The position numbers were made by a program, and so were the translations under genes. The notes beneath the pieces were generated by a model, which was given only the letters and a program-made list of their open reading frames with translations, was not told the DNA's origin and ran no database searches. From an uncultured Massilia sp. (GTDB taxonomy: Bacteria > Pseudomonadota > Gammaproteobacteria > Burkholderiales > Burkholderiaceae), in the NCBI GenBank assembly GCA_946481275.1, contig CAMLMV010000031.1:11737-75736 (forward strand): DNA of 64,000 nt. The letters run 5' to 3'. Shown here in pieces: positions 34,527 through 44,283 of the stretch; position 1 is the stretch's first letter; the number at the start of each line of letters is the position of its first letter.

Positions 34527-36260
34527 TCAGCGCATCTCTTCCATCAGCCGCAGGACGCCGGCAAAGCGCCAGACGCGCCGCAGTTCGATCACGTCGTAGT
34601 TCGCCGCGACATTCGGCGGAAACGCCGAGTAGCGTGCGTTCAGGCGCACGATGCGGCGCACGAAGTCGTCGATGTCGGTACGCCCGCTGGAGCGCAGGAT
34701 GGTCACGTCCTCGACGCTGCCGTCGCTGCGGATCGCCACGCTGACGATGGGATCGGTGCGCACCACGTCGGTCGCGAGCTGGGCTTCGCTCAGGACGGCG
34801 TTCCGCTCGATTTTCTGGCGCACGCTGTCCATGTACATGCGCAGCGGAATGTCATGGCGTGCCGCTTCGGCCAGGGCACGCCGGACGGCACGGGCCGCGT
34901 CCTCGGCGGGCTGCATGGCCCGCGGCACGGGCTTCGAAATGTCGATGCCACGCATCATCTCGCGCGCCCGCGAAGCCAGGTCGCTGCCCAGTGCCCCGCG
35001 CGGAAGGGTGCCGCTGCCGCGCCCGGCGCCATCGCCGTTGCCGCTGTCCACGCCTGCGCGCGCGGGCCCCGGCGATGGGGCGTCGGCAACGGCACGCTCG
35101 CGTGCCTGGCGCGCCTGCTCCTGTGCCAGTCGGGCGTTCTCTTCGGCCTGACGGCGCGCCGCCTGTTCCGCCTGGGCCTGTTCCTGGCGCGACCGTTCTT
35201 CCGCAAGCCGGCGGGCCCGTTCCTGGTCCGCCAGCTGTTGCCGGACAGCTTCCTCCGCGCGGCGTTGGTCAGCCAGCTGCTGCGCGCGCTCCTGCTCGGC
35301 CCGTTGGAGTCGCTGCTGCTCGGCCAGCTGCCGCGCCCGCTCCTGCTCGGCCTGCTGGAGCCGCTGCTGCTCGACCAGCTGCTGTGCCCGTTCCTGCTCG
35401 GCCTGGCGCAAACGCTGCTGCTCGGCCAGGCGCCGGTCTTCCTCTTCCTGGCGTGCCCTCGCCTGCGCTTCCTCGGCCGCGCGCTGTCCGGCCAGCGCCG
35501 TCTCGTATTGCGCAGATTGCTCGGCGAGACGCTGCCGCTGCTGCTCGGCCTCGGCCCGCAGCCTGTCCTCGGCGTCGGCGCGCAGCCGGGCTTCGTCCGC
35601 TTCGCGCCGCAGCGCCCGCTCCCGCTCCCGTTCTTCGGCCAGGCGGGTGCGCTCGGCCTGCTCGGCTTCCCGTGCCGTCGCATCGTCCTCGACGGGTGCA
35701 TCGGGCTCGGCCGGCGTTTCCGTGCGGGCCATCGGGTCCGGTGCCGGATCGGGCTCGACAGCCGGCAACGGCACGTCGAAGGTGCTCGCCTGATGGGCTT
35801 CCTGGGCGATCACCCGCGTATGCAGGCCATCCGCCAGCCGCGTGGCGGGTGGCTTGCGGCGGCGTTTGGCGGCCCGCCGCGGCGGCGGCGCGGGCGTGGG
35901 TGCCGGTGCGGGCGGCGCCGGTATGGGTACGATGGGATCGACGAGCGTGAAGCCGTGACGCGGCGTGGCCGGCTGCGCCGGCGGCAAGGGCAACGGTGCC
36001 ACTGCCGCAGGTGTCGATGCGACCGGAACCGGCGGCAACTCCGGTGCCGGCGGCGAAGGCACGGGTACCGGCGCAGACACCGCGGGCGGGGTCAGCCTGA
36101 CCGCGATCGGACTACCGGCCCCGGGACGCAACCCGGGAATTCCGAACTGCAAGGACAGGACGAGAGCATGCAGCAGCAGGGAAACGAACACGCCCATTGC
36201 CAGCCGGCGCTCCGATACATCCCGGGGTGTGGCGGGTCGTGCCGCGGTGGCATTGGGCAT
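34527..36260 (-). CDS. TonB/TolA-like energy-transducing protein with long coiled coil
   Basis: A 577-aa protein. One membrane helix (AMGVFVSLLLHALVLSLQFG, residues 21-40) is followed by a Pro-rich region (60-130), a Glu/Gln/Arg/Ala-rich coiled coil (about 192-392) and a C-terminal TonB-type domain (about 480-577: VSVAIRSDGSVEDVTILRSS then FPPNVAANYDVIELRRVW). The coiled coil contains three exact-length 17-aa repeats (residues 279-329). The topology mixes TonB and TolA. No ExbB/ExbD genes adjoin. Start at 36260 has no strong ribosome site; a start nearer the helix (residue 22) is possible. Confidence 0.85.
   Translation of the reverse strand: MPNATAARPATPRDVSERRLAMGVFVSLLLHALVLSLQFGIPGLRPGAGSPIAVRLTPPAVSAPVPVPSPPAPELPPVPVASTPAAVAPLPLPPAQPATPRHGFTLVDPIVPIPAPPAPAPTPAPPPRRAAKRRRKPPATRLADGLHTRVIAQEAHQASTFDVPLPAVEPDPAPDPMARTETPAEPDAPVEDDATAREAEQAERTRLAEERERERALRREADEARLRADAEDRLRAEAEQQRQRLAEQSAQYETALAGQRAAEEAQARARQEEEDRRLAEQQRLRQAEQERAQQLVEQQRLQQAEQERARQLAEQQRLQRAEQERAQQLADQRRAEEAVRQQLADQERARRLAEERSRQEQAQAEQAARRQAEENARLAQEQARQARERAVADAPSPGPARAGVDSGNGDGAGRGSGTLPRGALGSDLASRAREMMRGIDISKPVPRAMQPAEDAARAVRRALAEAARHDIPLRMYMDSVRQKIERNAVLSEAQLATDVVRTDPIVSVAIRSDGSVEDVTILRSSGRTDIDDFVRRIVRLNARYSAFPPNVAANYDVIELRRVWRFAGVLRLMEEMR
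35274..35426 (-). repeat. Tandem 51-bp repeat (3 copies) inside the TonB-like gene
   Basis: There are three 51-base units with no gaps encoding AEQQRLRQAEQERAQQL and two variants (VEQQRLQQAEQERARQL, AEQQRLQRAEQERAQQL). They lie at residues 279-329. A fourth, shorter and more diverged unit follows. The in-frame length suggests copy-number changes would keep the reading frame. Confidence 0.85.
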
Positions 36261-36430
36261 GCTGGTCGTGTCGCGTCAGGAGATGAAGATATGAAATGTT
36301 GCTGAATTGACAGCACAGCTTACACGCGACAGTAAAGGGGGAGCGCACAAATGGGGGGCGCGCACGGTTCGGAACGCTGTTTGCAATCCCGGCTACAATG
36401 AATTGGACCGATCAGCAGCCAGAGGTTCGC
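36261..36430. promoter_or_regulatory. Divergent promoter region between TonB-like and GH1-like genes
   Basis: This 170-base stretch separates divergent genes and must drive both. On the plus strand TTGACA at 36306 is a perfect -35 hexamer; a -10-like CAGTAAA lies about 18 bases later. The GH1-like start is preceded by AGAGGTTCGC. Confidence 0.4.
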
Positions 36431-37732
36431 ATGTCGCCAGGATTTATTTTCGCTACGGGCATCGAAAACAGCATCCCCACGATCGAGAACGGTCGGGTGC
36501 GCATGGACGAGATGGAAAAGTGCGGCCACTACAAGTACTGGCGCACGGACTTCGACCTCGTGCAGGAACTCGGCCTGAAAGTCCTGCGCTACGGGCCGCC
36601 ATTGCACAAGACGTGGCTGGGGCCCAAGCGCTACGACTGGGAATTCGCGGACCTCGCCCTCAACGACCTGCGCCAGCGGAACATCGCATCGATCGTCGAC
36701 CTGTGCCACTTCGGCGTGCCCGACTGGATCGGCAACTTCCAGAATCCGGATTTTCCCGAATTGTTCGCCGAGTATGCCGGCACGTTCGCGCGGCGCTACC
36801 CATGGCTGCAGCTGTACACGCCGATCAACGAGATGTCGATCTGCGCCCTCTTCTCGGCCCTGTACGGCTGGTGGAACGAGCAGATGACGACGGACCGCGG
36901 CTTCGTCACCGCGACGAAGAATCTCGTCAAGGCGAACATCCTCGCCATGCATGCGATCCTGCAAGTGCGTCCCGATGCCTTGTTCGTGCAAAGCGAGTCG
37001 ACGGAATACTTCCACGCCGAAAGCCCGTCCGCCATCGGTCCGGCCGAGTTGTACAACGCGCGCCGCTTCCTCTCGCTCGACCTGAATTACGGCCGCCGCG
37101 TCGATTCGGAAATGTACGAATACATGATGGACAACGGCATGACGCGCGAGGAGTACCACTTTTTCCTGAACAATAATCTGAAGCACCACTGCATCATGGG
37201 CAACGATTATTACCAGACCAACGAGCACTACGTATCGGCGGACGGGCTCACGCGCGCGGCGGGGGAAATCTTCGGCTATGCCGTCATCACGCACCAGTAC
37301 TACAACCGCTACCGGCTGCCCGTGATGCACACGGAAACGAATCTGTGCGAAGGACCGCGCGGCGACGAGGCCGTGCACTGGCTGCGCAAGGAATGGGCGA
37401 ACGTCCTGCGCGTGCGCAATAACGGCGTGCCCCTCGTCGGTTTTACCTGGTATTCGCTGACCGACCAGGTCGACTGGGACACGGCCCTGCGCGAGAACAA
37501 CGGCAACGTCAATGCGCTGGGCCTGTTCGACCTCGACCGCAAGATCCGGCCCGTCGGCATTGCCTACAAGGAGCTCGTGCGCGCGTGGATGGAAGTGCTG
37601 CCGACGCAAAGCGTCTGCCTGCAGGTGCCGATCGTGATGCCGCATGAATTCCAGCGCCACGTGCCGCCGCCCAGCGGCTGGCCGTTCGATGAAGACGCGA
37701 CCCTCGCGCCGCGCACCGAAGAGCGCGAGTAA
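36431..37732 (+). CDS. Glycoside hydrolase family 1-like protein
   Basis: 433 aa with a TIM-barrel pattern. The GH1 acid/base segment reads LYTPINEMS (Glu134; classical GH1 is T-x-N-E-P) and the nucleophile segment reads MHTETNLCEG (Glu302; classical is I/V-T-E-N-G). ATLHHFDLP-like DLCHFGVPDWIG is also present. Both Glu are kept but their neighbours are unusual, so this is a divergent GH1-like hydrolase or a clan-A relative. There is no signal peptide, so the enzyme is cytosolic. ATG at 36431 follows GAGG. It is convergent with the metallo-hydrolase gene (4-base gap). Substrate unknown. Confidence 0.75.
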   Translation: MSPGFIFATGIENSIPTIENGRVRMDEMEKCGHYKYWRTDFDLVQELGLKVLRYGPPLHKTWLGPKRYDWEFADLALNDLRQRNIASIVDLCHFGVPDWIGNFQNPDFPELFAEYAGTFARRYPWLQLYTPINEMSICALFSALYGWWNEQMTTDRGFVTATKNLVKANILAMHAILQVRPDALFVQSESTEYFHAESPSAIGPAELYNARRFLSLDLNYGRRVDSEMYEYMMDNGMTREEYHFFLNNNLKHHCIMGNDYYQTNEHYVSADGLTRAAGEIFGYAVITHQYYNRYRLPVMHTETNLCEGPRGDEAVHWLRKEWANVLRVRNNGVPLVGFTWYSLTDQVDWDTALRENNGNVNALGLFDLDRKIRPVGIAYKELVRAWMEVLPTQSVCLQVPIVMPHEFQRHVPPPSGWPFDEDATLAPRTEERE

Positions 37733-37736
37733 TTGA

Positions 37737-38672
37737 TCAGCGCTCGCTGGGTGCGAACGTGTAGGTCGCGCCGTGCGCCAGGTAGACGACCTGCTGGTCG
37801 AGCCCGGCCGCCTTGACTTCCTGCGCAAAGTCCGACAACGGCGACTTGAACACGTCGTAGTCGTCGTAATGGATGGGAATCGCCTTTTTCGGCTGGACGA
37901 TCTGCATCAGGGTCACGCCGTCCCTGCCGTCCATGGTGACCTTGAAGACGCCCAGGATGCGCGTGCCGCCCAGGTGCAGCAGGGCAAGGTCGACACCGGG
38001 AAACCGCTGCGGAATCGCCTTCAGGTCATCGTAGATCAACGTATCGCCGCTGATGTACATGCGATAGCTCGGCGCCGCCGTGTTCGGGCCGAAGTCGAGC
38101 ACCGATCCCATGACGGACGGCAGCAGCGCCTGCATGCCCGCCTTGCCGTGGCGGCCGGGCGCCGCCGTGATGCGCAGCCGGGCCTCGCCTTTTTCGATGT
38201 CGATCCGGTCCCACGTCGACAGGCCGTATGTGCGTTTGAAGCCCATGTCCTTGAGCTTGTTCGCCGCAGACTTGGTCGTGACGATGGGAATGTTCTTGTC
38301 GAGTTTTTCCTGCACAAGCTTGTCGAAGTGATCCTCGTGCAGGTGCGACAGCACGACGAGATCGATCGCGGGCAATTGTTCGAGATTCAGAGCAGGGGTC
38401 GTGAGACGCTCGGAGGTGATGCCATAGCCGAGGTGCACATGGTCGCCCTTGTGCAGGAAATTGGGATCCGTCAGGATCGTGAAGCCCTGGTAGCGGATCA
38501 GCACCGTCGCGGTGCCGATGAATTGCACGGTACCGTTCGCTTCGAGCTGCGCGGACCCGGGCGGGAGCCTGAGCGACAACGTGGCCGACTCCGGCGCCTT
38601 CGTTTGCGCGCTTGCGACCACGCAACCCGACAAGAACATCGCCATCATCATGACCACCCGAACCAGCACCAT
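37737..38672 (-). CDS. Metallo-beta-lactamase-fold hydrolase lipoprotein
   Basis: This 311-aa protein has a lipobox (MFLSGC, Cys17) and an MBL fold. SHLHEDHFD is the HxHxDH motif (His110, His112, Asp114, His115). GRHG and YISGDTLIYDD give further metal ligands, and PIHYDDYDVFKSPLSDF the last His. UlaG/NAPE-PLD-like enzymes share this layout (the family also includes phosphodiesterases). It is probably anchored to a membrane facing the periplasm. Start 38672 is used because GAGGGGGCGAT lies just before ATG; a start 12 codons earlier would spoil the signal. Confidence 0.83.
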   Translation of the reverse strand: MVLVRVVMMMAMFLSGCVVASAQTKAPESATLSLRLPPGSAQLEANGTVQFIGTATVLIRYQGFTILTDPNFLHKGDHVHLGYGITSERLTTPALNLEQLPAIDLVVLSHLHEDHFDKLVQEKLDKNIPIVTTKSAANKLKDMGFKRTYGLSTWDRIDIEKGEARLRITAAPGRHGKAGMQALLPSVMGSVLDFGPNTAAPSYRMYISGDTLIYDDLKAIPQRFPGVDLALLHLGGTRILGVFKVTMDGRDGVTLMQIVQPKKAIPIHYDDYDVFKSPLSDFAQEVKAAGLDQQVVYLAHGATYTFAPSER

Positions 38673-39764
38673 ATCGCCCCCTCGCCATTGTCGAGCCAAG
38701 ACTAGCATGGGGGTCCGTGCGCCGGCGTTCGCTAGCCTGCAGTCAATGAAAGGATGGGGGGGATGGCCTGCCCAGCTGGGTTCGAACTACTAAGGGGGGC
38801 CCGGGGGTAGGCACGACGAAGCAGCCCAGTCACAACGGGCTTCCAAATACGCAACCAGCCGCATATTAAGGTCACTTGGAATACCCGGGATTTCGCTTGC
38901 AGCACGCGGAGGCACAGGCGAGTTTGGCTACCCGGGCGTTAGCAGTGTGCTGAAATACTGTTTGTGGGTCCTCGCCCTCAGACGGCCGACCGAGTAGAAC
39001 GGCCTACAATCGACTTTTCCGCAAGGTCGAGGGGTAAGGTGCCCTCTGCAAGACATCTTTCGAGGGTTCAAAGAGATATTTCAGCAACCTGTTAGGGTAA
39101 GTGTTCCAGATAACGGAGAACGTACAAAATAAATTGATTTCTCAAGATTCTCATCAGCGAGCCAGCTTAACTCCCATCTCGAAACTCCGAAGACATGCGC
39201 GAAACAAGCGTGTGGTGTAGCGATCGCGCAGTTGCGCCGCTCTGCTTTTACCAAATCTCTGGACGCCTAGCGTCGGCTACGGATGTGGACGCTCAGACAG
39301 CTTGCATCACCTGCCTCTTCGGCCAATGCTGGGATAGTCTCAGTCGACCTAAATGTCGAGGCTAGCTGCCCGAGTGGAGTGGTTCTTCGCAAACAATGTT
39401 ATTGGCAATCAGAGCGTGAACAAACATTGTCTTGCGGATCAGATCTCCGCGCTTATCAATATCGGAGGCGACCTTTTAGTCGAAGTGGCGTCTGCCACAC
39501 TTTTTGGTCCCTTTAGTATCGGCATTCTATTACACACACTGGTGCGGTTTGCCGCCCACCGGCGAAGTGCTTTCCTCGTAGGCCGCAGCGGTCCCACTGA
39601 AGTACCAAAATTTGATCACCATATCCGCCGAGGCACAGGGGAGAACTCGCTGTGGCGCACAAGCGGCATGTCTCGTAATCATCGGTCCGTGTCGTCTGTG
39701 CGCTGATCTTGCCCCGCTAAATCCTCTCACTCGGACAAACTACTTTACAACAGTGGCATAGCAC
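38673..39764. other. Non-coding junction between host genes and recombinase module
   Basis: About 1.1 kb with no gene I can support. Several short open frames of 60-120 codons (for example 39283-39516 and 39353-39706, plus) have no recognisable product and no ribosome site. Base composition falls towards A+T from about 39100, marking the left edge of the inserted DNA. A run of G and C (AAGGGGGGCCCGGGGG) lies at 38793-38808. I looked for a tRNA that could serve as target and found none. Confidence 0.5.
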
Positions 39765-40448
39765 TCAGTTTCCCCCTGAACGCCTTTCATTAATTTTTAA
39801 CCAGTCCATATACGCATAAACAAAATTTTTCTCTACAATGACCCCAGACTTGCCCGCTGGAGGTTCCGGGTCGATTAATTCCCCAGAATTAGCATCCAAT
39901 CTGACGTAGAACGGAAAATGCTTTAAAACAAGATCAAGAGCTTTACAAGTACTTCCCAAATCACATTCAAGTCTTTTTATTTTATTTAATGACTCATCAT
40001 TTTCATCAACCTTACTAGTAACCAACTTCGACTGCCCCGAGAGAGTTTCCGAACCAATGCTGCCTAAGTACCTTTTCATTCTCTCGTTCTCCAATCTCAA
40101 ATTGCCGAGTTCGAGTTGAGCATCAAAGCTGACGAGCTTATCTACCGAATTGAGTCCAGTATCGCCATGAATCAGTTCTAGCCCTCCTTGCTTTTTCGTC
40201 TTCAAATAATCATCCAAAAGTACTCGGTAGCGCTCGTTCCGAAGTAGTGTAGACGCATTGCAAGGCTTTTTTGCTCGTTCAACCTCAGCAACATGAGCGG
40301 CCGCCATTTCCGCAAGTTGCGTTACATCGTCAAATTTAAGCCGCGCACTTTTCGATTTTTTGAGATATTCCCGGATAATTTGTTCGCGGCCAATTTGTTT
40401 CCGTTGTTGATATCCTTTAAACGGATTTTTATTTACGCAATTATTCAT
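39765..40448 (-). CDS. Coiled-coil accessory protein of recombinase module (TnpC/GmtX-like position)
   Basis: This 227-aa protein has a charged N-terminus (KGYQQRKQIGREQIIREYLKK), a helical middle (NLRLENERMKRYLG, heptad-like) and no enzymatic motif. It is last in the minus-strand unit and starts 3 bases after the large recombinase stop, so it is translationally coupled. In Tn554-type elements the third gene (TnpC) is a small helical protein that helps orientation and efficiency; in gamma-mobile-trio elements GmtX fills this position. Which one it resembles needs a profile search. It is A+T-rich like the rest of the module. Confidence 0.65.
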   Translation of the reverse strand: MNNCVNKNPFKGYQQRKQIGREQIIREYLKKSKSARLKFDDVTQLAEMAAAHVAEVERAKKPCNASTLLRNERYRVLLDDYLKTKKQGGLELIHGDTGLNSVDKLVSFDAQLELGNLRLENERMKRYLGSIGSETLSGQSKLVTSKVDENDESLNKIKRLECDLGSTCKALDLVLKHFPFYVRLDANSGELIDPEPPAGKSGVIVEKNFVYAYMDWLKINERRSGGN

Positions 40449-40451
40449 CGA

Positions 40452-43400
40452 CTAAACCGTCAAAAGAGAGTGAGATAGCGACTTCGCCGATCGTAGACAA
40501 TCGTCATCACTTAACATTCTCAAGACATCAGAGACTTCCAAGTTTTTAGCCTTCACAATGCTTCTCAACTGCCCAACACATTCGATTGCGGCGTCGGCAG
40601 GCACTTCCAGATCCAGGGCAGCGTCAACCTGACCAGAAACAAACAAAGCGCGTCGACGCAACATATCAAACTGCCTTTCTGTTTTCGGATTTTTAAATCC
40701 CGGGTACGATATTGCCTCCATCAAACGAGCCAATATAAAGTTTCTGTCGCTATCCCTGATTTCAATACGCTGCAAAGACTGAATTAATATTTCTGGCTTC
40801 TCGACTACCCACGTCGCCTTATGATCATTTTCAACGGCCTTTTTCCGTGCCACTTCTAGAATATTCTCACAAATTTGCCAACCAGCAAGCTCTTCGGCGG
40901 ACCGCTGGCGGTCAACTTCGGCCTGTTCTAATTCCTTGTCCACACTTGGACCGACAGACTTGAGCTTAATAATTCTCTTGTTCAATTCAAGCATATTATC
41001 GAAGGTATTTCGAACAGCTGCTACGACGGCAGGCAGATGATCAATGCATCGAATAGCCGCCGGACATAACGAACAGCGACGAAATCCAGAAATATGTTTA
41101 ACAATATGATCCGGACATAAGTTGTTATACGGACATATTTCCGTTAAATTATATGCAATTTGGGTTATATCTCTTTCGAAAATTATCTCTACCCCAGGCT
41201 TCGTCTCCTCACCTGCCATAATGCTTATGCATCCATATCTTGCGATAGTCTCTTGCGGACTTATAGTCATGCTTTTGGCGAGATTGGAGTTTATCAGAGC
41301 AGCTTTACTACCAAGATCAACCGTAGAAGTTTGGCCTAATAAAATATCCGTCGCTGCACTATTCAGCGCTAATTGCTGCATTTTCATTGCTTGATGCAAG
41401 GAAATACTGTTCAAGTCTTCTTTAGAAATTTTCAAATAGTACGCAACCGTACCGACTTGCTGGCCGGTCACACGCTTACCGATAATTTCCGGTGGCAACA
41501 AGGTTAGCGTGAGATTTGTTACAACGCTTACCCGCGAACTGTGCGGGGTGATTTCACTAGCAACGTGCAATCTGCATACATTTTTTTCTGTAGTGCTATA
41601 ACGCTCCAGCTTTTCCTTAACTCGGGGATCATAGAAACCGACTCCATTGGCTACAAGCTTACAAAGAATAATTCGTTTATCGCTCGGGTCAAGCACATCC
41701 GAATTGAGCCACGTCTGGAATCCGATAAGAATGTCTTTCCATGCGATTGCGTAATTGCTATCGGAGTGCGGCACACCGCTCTGCCTGTTAACAGAAAATA
41801 ATGGCCGAAATTGTTGATAGCTTGTACTGGGATTGTCGTTGTAATAACATAAAGTTTCGAACCCGGGCTCTTCGATTAAGTCGCGCCATCGATATTGACT
41901 ACGTAATATTTCGATTACACGTCCGTTGACGTCAGGCGTCCAATCCCTTTTCATCATTTTGTCTGTATTTACCAATAGCTTGCTAAAGTCTTCTTCATCT
42001 TCGCAAAATAAATCAAACCTATCGGCATCAAGCCATTGAATGTGATTGTGGCGCAATCCCGTATATAATGCAGCCAGGATTTGATTGATCGTATGTGGTT
42101 TAATAAGGTTGAGAATTCCCTTGTTTTTAACCATATACCATTCCCGATCCGGAAAATACGGAAGATACCTTATTTCAATGCGCTTCTCGTCTAGCTCCAC
42201 ATAAGGAGAAGAGCCTAGCAATCGCTGCAAAACTGGATGTTTTGTATCGACGCACCTATTATTGATAGCAACAATACTGATCAAATCATCATTCGATATT
42301 GCGCGCTCCAAAATTTTTTCGTTTATACGATCTATGTATCTTTTCAACTCTTCAACGTACGCCACAAATATTCCGAATATCTTTCTCGGGATTGGCGATT
42401 TATTAGTGATGGAAGGCCGAGAAGCACTAGGATAGTCATAACTAAAAATCACTTGACGAAATTCCCCTGCTTCCTCCAACTCAGCCGAATGAACTTCTAT
42501 GAAATCGAAAAAACTTTCAATTAGTCCGATGTAGCCATATATAGTCGAGTCAGCCGCGTTTGTTAATTCTTGTCTTGCCTCCACAAAATCCATTAATGTA
42601 GAAGGGAATCCAGACAAGTCGCCTCGTATCCGCGATATGAAGGCCGTGCGATTCAACTTATTAGGAGTATTAGGAAACTTGAGCGAAACGACCGGATTTC
42701 TTTTATACCAGGCCGGCAGATAAAAAAACAAATATAGGTTCAGGAGCCCCAAAGCATATATGGCAGCCTTGGGGTTCTCTTTCTTAACTTTTTTTAGATA
42801 AAGTTTCTGTGCATTAATCCATACAGATGCGTTCGTAGTGAGATCAAATTCCGTACCTGCTATTTTCTTCAGTTTCTCAAGGCGACTGGGCTCCGCAGAG
42901 CTTGGCTTTAGGCCAGCTATACGCTTAAGGAGTTCAGCGTCACTTTCAATAATTGGCGAATCAGCTATGACGTTTTCAGAAGCAACTGTTTGTTTGAAAT
43001 TGTCTTTCTTTCCACCCTGACGCGTTGCGAAAGCATTTGTCCAATCTTCAGGCGAAACCTTACAGCGAGCACCGAATTTACGACACAGCGTGTCAAGAAG
43101 AGTTGACTGCACCGATACGGACGCATTAACAGAGCTAGCCAACTCGACAGAGCGAAGTTCGAGCATTTCGCTGAGATTTACGTCTTCCGGTCGGTGCCAT
43201 CCAAGTGCGATTATGAGCCGGGTTGCGTTCGTCAAATACCACGCGACGGACTTCTCGGTTCGAACAAGTGAGTCGAACGCCGGATCAGGCGACTGACCCA
43301 ATTCACAGTGAGCACTGCGAACGAAACTGATGAGTTCACTCCGCGCAAAAATTTTCTCACAAGCGTTGCTCGTTCGAGCTCCACTACTACGACTTGTTGG

Positions 43401-43838
43401 CCAAGCGTAGTTCCGTGGAAGTGTAATCACCTTATCACAATGCAGAGCCAACAAAAATAATCCAATACCCGTTTTTATGACTGGAAAAAGCGACTTCTTG
43501 ATTGGGATAGAGTTAACATCTTTGCCACCGCAAAACGCATCATAGTAAGACAGAATTTCTCGATCAACCAATTTATACGTATACGAGAGAATGCGGAATG
43601 CGTTATCGATATAAGTTTCGTCAAGATTTTCATCCTGAGCAAGCACGTTCAAACACACATATTTTGAAAATGCTGCTTCAATATTCGTTTTCGAAGTAAC
43701 ATCCCACTGCAGATCTATTCCGACTAGATCAGACGCTTCGAGCAAAGCGTCCGATGTTGCGGATAGAGCTTTTCGAATTGACAAATTCAAATTATGGCCG
43801 TGGGCATGAATAATTATTTGATTAGTTAAATTTTTCAT
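40452..43838 (-). CDS. Very large divergent tyrosine recombinase
   Basis: A 1128-aa protein. Residues 590-800 hold the tyrosine-recombinase signature: LYTGLRHNHIQWLDADRFD (Arg596), PHSSRVSVVTNL (His766, Arg769, an HxxR box) and GTVAYYLKI (Tyr800/801). The first 580 residues are helical and of unknown fold; core-binding-type SAM-like helices around 400-460 are possible. After the catalytic part, a Cys-rich segment (Cys902, 908, 922, 925, 931; ICPYNNLCPD and RRCSLCPAAIRC) suggests a zinc-binding element. It is about twice the size of Tn554 TnpB. The length and the Cys cluster resemble the large integrase of gamma-mobile-trio elements. It is the third of four genes. Confidence 0.72.
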   Translation of the reverse strand: MKNLTNQIIIHAHGHNLNLSIRKALSATSDALLEASDLVGIDLQWDVTSKTNIEAAFSKYVCLNVLAQDENLDETYIDNAFRILSYTYKLVDREILSYYDAFCGGKDVNSIPIKKSLFPVIKTGIGLFLLALHCDKVITLPRNYAWPTSRSSGARTSNACEKIFARSELISFVRSAHCELGQSPDPAFDSLVRTEKSVAWYLTNATRLIIALGWHRPEDVNLSEMLELRSVELASSVNASVSVQSTLLDTLCRKFGARCKVSPEDWTNAFATRQGGKKDNFKQTVASENVIADSPIIESDAELLKRIAGLKPSSAEPSRLEKLKKIAGTEFDLTTNASVWINAQKLYLKKVKKENPKAAIYALGLLNLYLFFYLPAWYKRNPVVSLKFPNTPNKLNRTAFISRIRGDLSGFPSTLMDFVEARQELTNAADSTIYGYIGLIESFFDFIEVHSAELEEAGEFRQVIFSYDYPSASRPSITNKSPIPRKIFGIFVAYVEELKRYIDRINEKILERAISNDDLISIVAINNRCVDTKHPVLQRLLGSSPYVELDEKRIEIRYLPYFPDREWYMVKNKGILNLIKPHTINQILAALYTGLRHNHIQWLDADRFDLFCEDEEDFSKLLVNTDKMMKRDWTPDVNGRVIEILRSQYRWRDLIEEPGFETLCYYNDNPSTSYQQFRPLFSVNRQSGVPHSDSNYAIAWKDILIGFQTWLNSDVLDPSDKRIILCKLVANGVGFYDPRVKEKLERYSTTEKNVCRLHVASEITPHSSRVSVVTNLTLTLLPPEIIGKRVTGQQVGTVAYYLKISKEDLNSISLHQAMKMQQLALNSAATDILLGQTSTVDLGSKAALINSNLAKSMTISPQETIARYGCISIMAGEETKPGVEIIFERDITQIAYNLTEICPYNNLCPDHIVKHISGFRRCSLCPAAIRCIDHLPAVVAAVRNTFDNMLELNKRIIKLKSVGPSVDKELEQAEVDRQRSAEELAGWQICENILEVARKKAVENDHKATWVVEKPEILIQSLQRIEIRDSDRNFILARLMEAISYPGFKNPKTERQFDMLRRRALFVSGQVDAALDLEVPADAAIECVGQLRSIVKAKNLEVSDVLRMLSDDDCLRSAKSLSHSLLTV

Positions 43839-43929
43839 ATAATTAGTGGGAAATTTGAGCTCACTTCCAGCTTTCCGCCGCCGCGTAGCTGAGCGATGAT
43901 TTGGTATTTTCTCTAAGACCGCGACCGAT

Positions 43930-44265
43930 TCAGAGTCCGTCTATCAAATAGCCTCGTAGCATTTTTCCATTCAGCCTTGACAAGGTCTCATCGTTAATAA
44001 CATATCGCTGAACTATACTTACATCTGTGTGGCCCTTAATTCGACTTACTATTTTGATAGCCGAACTGAATTTGCCGTATAAATAATAACGGCGATAACG
44101 CTCGTTTTTAGCATGGGAATGCTGCGCAGAACCTTGGCATATATCACTGACTGAAATATCGATACCATAGACATGGCGCAAAATTTCCAATAATTTCTTT
44201 AGTCCGCTACTAGTTGACATATCGAACGCATATTCATTTTTACCAGCAACGAATTTTTTATTCAT
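43930..44265 (-). CDS. Small protein with only the C-terminal box of a tyrosine recombinase
   Basis: This 111-aa protein ends with RIKGHTDVSIVQRYVINDETL, which matches the last box (GHxxxxxTxxxY) of tyrosine recombinases, but the Arg I and HxxR boxes are missing. The N-terminal 60 residues are helical. It could be a remnant of a third recombinase, a regulator that competes for the C-terminal contacts, or an exported fragment. It has the same low GC as the module, its own ATG, and sits 18 bases after the 490-aa integrase stop. There is no evident ribosome site (TATAAAGAAC only). Confidence 0.55.
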   Translation of the reverse strand: MNKKFVAGKNEYAFDMSTSSGLKKLLEILRHVYGIDISVSDICQGSAQHSHAKNERYRRYYLYGKFSSAIKIVSRIKGHTDVSIVQRYVINDETLSRLNGKMLRGYLIDGL

Positions 44266-44283
44266 GTTCTTTATATATTTATG

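Noticed and set aside
38773..38800. GGGTTCGAACTACT looks like a tRNA T-loop that could be an integration target
   Set aside because: The arms around the loop do not pair and no acceptor or anticodon stem can be built.
39283..39706. Two overlapping plus-strand open frames of 77 and 117 codons
   Set aside because: No recognisable domain, no ribosome site, and they lie in a low-GC junction where chance frames are common.
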